From contig CAFBRK010000267.1 in NCBI GenBank assembly GCA_903231505.1, positions 1-46,428 of the forward strand: a stretch of DNA of 46,428 nt, written 5' to 3'. The DNA is from Olavius algarvensis associated proteobacterium Delta 3 (GTDB taxonomy: Bacteria; Desulfobacterota; Desulfobacteria; Desulfobacterales; CAFBRK01). The notes beneath the pieces are model-generated. The model had not been told where the DNA came from, did no database searches, and saw nothing but the letters and a program-made list of their open reading frames with translations. Positions 42,804 to 46,428 of the stretch are shown here, one piece after another (the first letter of the stretch is position 1; each line of letters starts with the position of its first letter). Both the position numbers and the translations under genes were made by a program.

Positions 42804-43691
42804 ATGCGACTTGCAAGCATCGTACACAATGGCGAAGAGAAACTTGGCCTTCGGATCGACGACAGTTATGTCCTGGTGGAACATCTGAATCGTGAATTCA
42901 GCATGGGTTGGCCGCTGGACATGCTTATGTTGCTTCTCAGTGGTCGGCTGGAAGAACTGAATGCGTGGTTTCGCGACATTGGAAAGAATCAGATCATTGA
43001 AAAGGGACTTGACCCCATTTTGGAAAAGAGCGCGCAGTGTTCACCGTTGTACCGTTATCCGGGAAAGATCTGGGGCATCGGGCTTAATTACGTGGCCCAT
43101 GCGGAGGATCTGTCGGCAAAAGCGCCAACCGGTATCCCCGGCAGTTTCATGAAGCCGGCCACAGCGATTATCGGTCCCGGAGACACTATTCGAGTCCCAA
43201 AACAGTCTCACGAAACAACAGCGGAAGCCGAGCTGGGTGTTGTCATTGGTAAGACCTGCAAGAATGTCCCTCAGGAGAACTGGTTGGATGTCATCGCCGG
43301 ATTCACAACGATCATTGACATGACTGCCGTGGACATACTGCAGCAGAATACCCGCTATCTAACCCTGTCCAAGAGCTTTGACACGTTTTTCAGTTTCGGA
43401 CCGGAGCTTGTGACCCCGGACGAAGTGGATGAGGTGATGACCCTGAAGGTTGCCACCTGGATCAACGGCGAGAAGCATGCCGAGAACACCGTGTCGAACA
43501 TGACGTTTCCACCCGATTTTCTGGTCGCTTTTCATTCCGAAGTAATGACCCTGGAACCGGGGGACATTATTTCTACCGGCACACCGGGCGGGGTTCAGAT
43601 CCATCAGGGGGATGTGGTCGAATGTCGCATCGAGGGCTTCAAGACACTGATCAATCCTGTACATGACGAAAAGCAAGGAGAAGCACCATGA
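42804..43691 (+). CDS. Fumarylacetoacetate hydrolase (FAH) family protein
   Basis: A 295-residue enzyme with the FAH core in the second half. KIWGIGLNYVAHAEDLSA opens the domain; the metal ligands lie in AEAELGVVIGK (E-x-E) and IDMTAVDILQ (Asp); the domain ends in PGDIISTGTPGGV, typical of FAH. Members cleave C-C bonds of acylpyruvates or decarboxylate/hydrate aromatic-pathway intermediates. AAAAGGATAGGCT before the ATG supports the start. The stop overlaps the next gene by four bases. Its position in the glutarate cluster suggests a catabolic role with dicarboxylate-like substrates, which is inference. Confidence 0.92.
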   Translation: MRLASIVHNGEEKLGLRIDDSYVLVEHLNREFSMGWPLDMLMLLLSGRLEELNAWFRDIGKNQIIEKGLDPILEKSAQCSPLYRYPGKIWGIGLNYVAHAEDLSAKAPTGIPGSFMKPATAIIGPGDTIRVPKQSHETTAEAELGVVIGKTCKNVPQENWLDVIAGFTTIIDMTAVDILQQNTRYLTLSKSFDTFFSFGPELVTPDEVDEVMTLKVATWINGEKHAENTVSNMTFPPDFLVAFHSEVMTLEPGDIISTGTPGGVQIHQGDVVECRIEGFKTLINPVHDEKQGEAP

Positions 43692-43951
43692 TCGCCTATT
43701 ATGTTCATGATAAAAAGAAATCGGATGATCTCATCATCGTTCCTGAAATGGGTTGCGCGATTGCCGTGACGAAAGAAACCTTTGAAAAGTTCATCGGAGT
43801 AAATCCGGTTTTCGCAGAATGGTCGGGCGATTCCTGCGGAATGGTGGAACCGGAAGATTTCGGCACGGTGGTGGCCACACGGGAAGAGGGTGGAGATGTT
43901 TGCATACTCAAAGAGGAGCTGTGGCGTGAACGCATGGCGCACCATGCTTGA
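43688..43951 (+). CDS. Small hypothetical protein coupled to the FAH gene
   Basis: An 87-residue soluble protein (MIAYYVHDKKKSDDLIIVPE) that I do not recognise. It is acidic, with two cysteines (DSCGMVEPEDFGT, GDVCILKEELW). AGGAG lies just upstream, and its ATG overlaps the FAH stop as ATGA, so translation is coupled. It could be an accessory to the FAH-family enzyme. R1 copy 3 begins 19 bp after its stop. Confidence 0.65.
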   Translation: MIAYYVHDKKKSDDLIIVPEMGCAIAVTKETFEKFIGVNPVFAEWSGDSCGMVEPEDFGTVVATREEGGDVCILKEELWRERMAHHA

Positions 43952-43970
43952 TACATAATACTGGTTTTAA

Positions 43971-44154
43971 TTAGCCGCAGACACACGCAGACAGACACAG
44001 ACTTTTTGGCCGAGCGACATGCTCGGCTAAAAGATGTCATCGCTTCGCGAAAGAGACCATCGGAATTGCCCGAAGGGCATCGAGCCAAATAGCCGGGCAC
44101 GTCGGCCGGCTATGGTCTGCGTTCGTCGAGTGAGCGGAGCGAACAGGCGGCTAT
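43971..44154 (+). repeat. R1 structured repeat, copy 3
   Basis: A short 184-bp copy from TTAGCCGCAGAC to GGCGGCTAT. It keeps both arms (GGCCGAGCGACATGCTCGGC, CGCTTCGCG, GCCCGAAGGGC, CCGGGCACGTCGGCCGG) but its variable centre is only about 15 nt. Confidence 0.88.
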
Positions 44155-44197
44155 TTACATATAGATACAGATCTACCCATCGTTGGGAAAAAGATAA

Positions 44198-44444
44198 TTA
44201 GCCGCAGACACACGCAGACAGACACAGACTTTTTAGCCGAGCGACATGCTCGGCTAAAAGATGTCATCGCTTCGCGAAATTTAGCAAAAAGGTTCTATAA
44301 TAGAGCAACGATTTAAAAAAATCGAAATGCTGAAATCACAAGATTTGCCCGAAGGGCATTGAATATAATCTCCGGCCATGTCGGCCGGATATTGTCTGCG
44401 TCGGTCGAGCGAGTCCCGCTATGGCGGGATGAACGGGCGGCTAA
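44198..44444 (+). repeat. R1 structured repeat, copy 4
   Basis: A 247-bp copy with perfect ends TTAGCCGC and GCGGCTAA, in the same orientation as copy 3 and separated from it by 43 bp. The centre of about 70 nt differs from that of all other copies and contains CGATTTAAAAAAATCG, a small stem. It ends 31 bp before the next gene. Confidence 0.88.
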
Positions 44445-44475
44445 TTTATTAAATTTATACATTAGGAGAACTCGC

Positions 44476-45396
44476 ATGAAACCGAGGCGATCCATTCTTT
44501 CCGTGCCGGGGCACATTGAAAAAATGCATCATAAAGCGGCTGTCAGCTCCGCCGACGTTCTGATGCTGGATCTGGAAGACAGCGTCCCTGTGGATGTCAA
44601 GGAAACTGCCCGCAGCCAGGTGATCGACTCGCTGCAGTCAATGGATTGGCAGGGAAAGACCATTACCTTTCGGATGAATGCACTGGATACCCCCTTCGGA
44701 TATCGCGATCTGCTCGAAGTGGTCGAGACGGCAGGCCACTTAGTGGACAGCGTGGTGGTGCCCAAGATCAACGATCCCGGGGATGTGCATTTTGTGAGCC
44801 GGATGCTGGACGGTATCGAAATGGGCCGAACAACCACCCGACCCCTATCTATAGAAGCATCCATCGAAACCGCTGCCGGTATGGAACGGGTAGCCGATAT
44901 CGCAAAATCGAGCGATCGCGTTTGTGCGCTGGTTTTCGGAATTGCCGATTACCAGGCATCCATCGGAGCACGGTTGGTGTCGATTTCAGGACATGGGGAG
45001 CATGAGGAAGACATCTACCCGGGACATCGCTGGAACTTTGCCATGAGCCGCATGGTCATGGCGGCAAAAGCGTCCGGTCTTTTGGCCATTGACGCACCCT
45101 ACGGAAATTTCAGGGATCCTGACGGCTTGAGACGGGCCACCGCAATGAGCTGTGCTCTGGGATTCGACGGCAAATGGGCCATCCACCCGGCACAGATCGA
45201 CACTATCAACGACATGTTTTCGCCCTCTGAAGAAGACATCGAACGGGCGGGCCGGATTCTTGAAGCGGCTCAAGAAGCAGAGAAAAAAGGGCAGGGCGCC
45301 ATTGCCGTGGACGGCCGTATGGTCGACCAGGCCACGGTCCGCTTGGCCCGCCAGGTGTGGGAGCAGGCGGTACACCTAAAATTACGAGAGCCATAA
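44476..45396 (+). CDS. CitE-like HpcH/HpaI-family CoA-ester lyase
   Basis: A 306-residue protein with the CitE/malyl-CoA lyase pattern: RRSILSVPGHIEKMHHKA at the start, DVLMLDLEDSVPVDVKE with metal-linked acidic residues, SIEASIETAAGMERV with the metal-binding Glu, and GFDGKWAIHPAQI, the hallmark near the C-terminus. Such enzymes cleave or form beta-hydroxyacyl-CoA esters (citryl-, malyl- or methylmalyl-CoA), or act as thioesterases on them. TAGGAG lies about eight bases before the ATG at 44476; a longer frame into R1 is spurious. It may finish the catabolic operon after the FAH gene, although two R1 copies intervene. Confidence 0.9.
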   Translation: MKPRRSILSVPGHIEKMHHKAAVSSADVLMLDLEDSVPVDVKETARSQVIDSLQSMDWQGKTITFRMNALDTPFGYRDLLEVVETAGHLVDSVVVPKINDPGDVHFVSRMLDGIEMGRTTTRPLSIEASIETAAGMERVADIAKSSDRVCALVFGIADYQASIGARLVSISGHGEHEEDIYPGHRWNFAMSRMVMAAKASGLLAIDAPYGNFRDPDGLRRATAMSCALGFDGKWAIHPAQIDTINDMFSPSEEDIERAGRILEAAQEAEKKGQGAIAVDGRMVDQATVRLARQVWEQAVHLKLREP

Positions 45397-45739
45397 GTTG
45401 AACTTGTCTATCCATATATAGTGGTCTGCCGAAAATGACCCGACGTGCACATAAGGGGATGATAGACGTAATGAGGTCTGATTTTTCTATTGATTAAAGC
45501 AGTTTACCTATCACTTTCCTGTTTCATTTTTCACTGATTGTCAAGCTCAATACCGCCGGCGTGATCGACGAGTTCTACATTGCCAACTGCGCATCGCCAA
45601 AGCCCTGACGGAAAGAGGGGCCGTCTTTTGACAGATACCAAATGGCCGGACGATGAAATGCTAATGGGAAGCGGCAAAGGAGTTGACGAGGAAACCGTCA
45701 CCAGGGTACATTACCTCAATTTGAATCGCGGAGGCTGTC
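45397..45739. other. Gene-free stretch with possible degenerate remnant
   Basis: About 340 bp. A segment near 45553-45625 translates, with one frame change, to GVIDEFYIAN and LRIAKALTERGAVF, which looks like eroded coding sequence, but I cannot name the family. A tract GAAAATGACCCGACGTGCAC near 45433 may be an old insertion-sequence edge; this is only an impression. Confidence 0.35.
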
Positions 45740-46300
45740 ATGACTTTGGTCGGTAAACGGATGCGTTCTCTGATGGTGGCGATACTGCTGATTGTGACGG
45801 CAGGACCCCTTTCAGCAGCAGTGGTTACTCTCGACTTCAGCAGCGGCGACTATATCGAGCGCCCGCCCTCCTATAATGTCAACCAATACGATCAGGACGG
45901 ATTTTCAGTTTATACGACAGATCCGTCGGACACATTTCATGAAACCTTCGGTACCTACGGTCCAACCCTGGCCTGGTACGAAACCGATATTGTCATACGG
46001 ATCGACGGCCCCGAGCCGTTTACCCTCAGGAGCGTAGACGTGCCGACGCCGGCATTCGCCGGACTGGAATTTACCTCATCAACAGGCGGTTCCATCCAAA
46101 CCGGCAGCGGTACAGGAACGCTGTACTTCTCGGGCCCCGACTGGTCGGACATGGACTATTTCACCGTCCGCACGCCTTTGAGCTTTGACATACTCACCGA
46201 ACTGGACAATATCGAAATCAACACCGTCCCGCTTCCGTCGTCACTGTTTCTCCTCGCCAGCTGTCTTATCGGTCTTCGAATCTTTAGGAATCGAGCGTAA
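45740..46300 (+). CDS. PEP-CTERM-type exported protein
   Basis: A 186-residue protein with an N-terminal signal (MVAILLIVTAGPLSAAV) and a C-terminal sorting signal, VPLPSSLFLLASCLIGLRIF then RNRA: short motif, hydrophobic helix, basic end. This is the VPLP variant of the PEP-CTERM signal, handled by exosortase in known systems. The middle is a beta-rich domain (VVTLDFSSGDYIERP, FTLRSVDVPTPAFAGLEF). CGGAGG lies about eight bases before the ATG. It probably becomes part of the extracellular matrix. No exosortase gene is in the window. Confidence 0.8.
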   Translation: MTLVGKRMRSLMVAILLIVTAGPLSAAVVTLDFSSGDYIERPPSYNVNQYDQDGFSVYTTDPSDTFHETFGTYGPTLAWYETDIVIRIDGPEPFTLRSVDVPTPAFAGLEFTSSTGGSIQTGSGTGTLYFSGPDWSDMDYFTVRTPLSFDILTELDNIEINTVPLPSSLFLLASCLIGLRIFRNRA

Positions 46301-46329
46301 TCCAGACCGTTGCGCCCATAACCGTAGAT

Positions 46330-46428
46330 ATGGGGTCAGGTCTTGCCGGGCTGTTGCCCAAATAGCCATTGAATCGCATGGTTTTAGTTGCTAGGTGTTC
46401 ATAAACCACTCGAGCACTGAGGTAACCG
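46330..46428. repeat. Terminal inverted repeat, right copy
   Basis: The reverse complement of positions 17-116 apart from one single-base indel. It begins ATGGGGTCAGGTCTTGCC and runs to the last base of the window, so it may continue beyond. It starts 29 bp after the PEP-CTERM gene. Confidence 0.85.

Overview
The window looks like one contig from an anaerobic, sulfate-reducer-type bacterium of the Desulfobacterota (Desulfosarcina/Desulfococcus-like). This is inferred from gene content: a glutaconyl-CoA decarboxylase alpha subunit beside a glutaryl-CoA dehydrogenase of the non-decarboxylating type, a glutaconate-type CoA-transferase pair, a TAXI TRAP transporter, an HdrD/GlpC-like iron-sulfur protein, a malic enzyme-phosphotransacetylase fusion, a PEP-CTERM protein, and intergenic DNA full of structured repeats. 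No rRNA, tRNA, CRISPR array or intact transposase was seen. The two window ends carry the same ~99 bp sequence in inverted orientation, so the contig probably ends in a dispersed repeat; one copy truncates an EamA transporter gene.

Layout. 0.1-10 kb: EamA remnant, PaaI thioesterase, CCG-domain Fe-S protein, convergent maeB and an MBL hydrolase, then a tight plus-strand operon of a HIT/GalT-like protein, SurE, a MurG-like glycosyltransferase and an Fe-S-flavoprotein-like reductase. 10-16 kb: PilZ protein, acetate transporter (SatP/YaaH), DUF1786 ASKHA protein, isochorismatase-like hydrolase, C_GCAxxG_C_C protein, orphan ZnuA-like protein behind a palindromic operator. 16-24 kb: a broken SMR pump gene, a zinc-ribbon/adenylate cyclase/AAA/TPR regulator, a membrane Cache sensor fused to a Schlafen-type AlbA_2 domain, a secreted protein made of nonapeptide repeats, OsmC, and very small ORFs. 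24-30.9 kb: a secreted protein and an M48-like protease with HDxxH instead of HExxH, a DinG/XPD-like helicase with one frameshift, and a FecR protein.

30.9-45.4 kb is the metabolic core. Minus strand: a lipoprotein, TAXI binding protein, DUF1850 protein and fused TRAP permease; then Gdh, a carboxymuconolactone-decarboxylase-like protein and GcdA. Plus strand, divergent: GctA and GctB, an MFS carrier, a fumarylacetoacetase-family protein, a small protein, and a CitE-like lyase. Together they suggest a route that takes up a dicarboxylate (glutarate or similar), activates it by CoA transfer, oxidises it to glutaconyl-CoA without losing CO2, and decarboxylates it with a sodium-pumping complex; the other Gcd subunits are not here. 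The window ends with a PEP-CTERM surface protein.

Three structured intergenic repeat families (called R1, R2 and R3 here) sit at gene 3' ends. R1 (four copies) and R2 (three copies) have conserved arms around sequence-variable centres; the R2 centre is almost constant in length (95, 96, 95 nt). These are the best candidates for something undescribed, with the Cache-AlbA_2 fusion.
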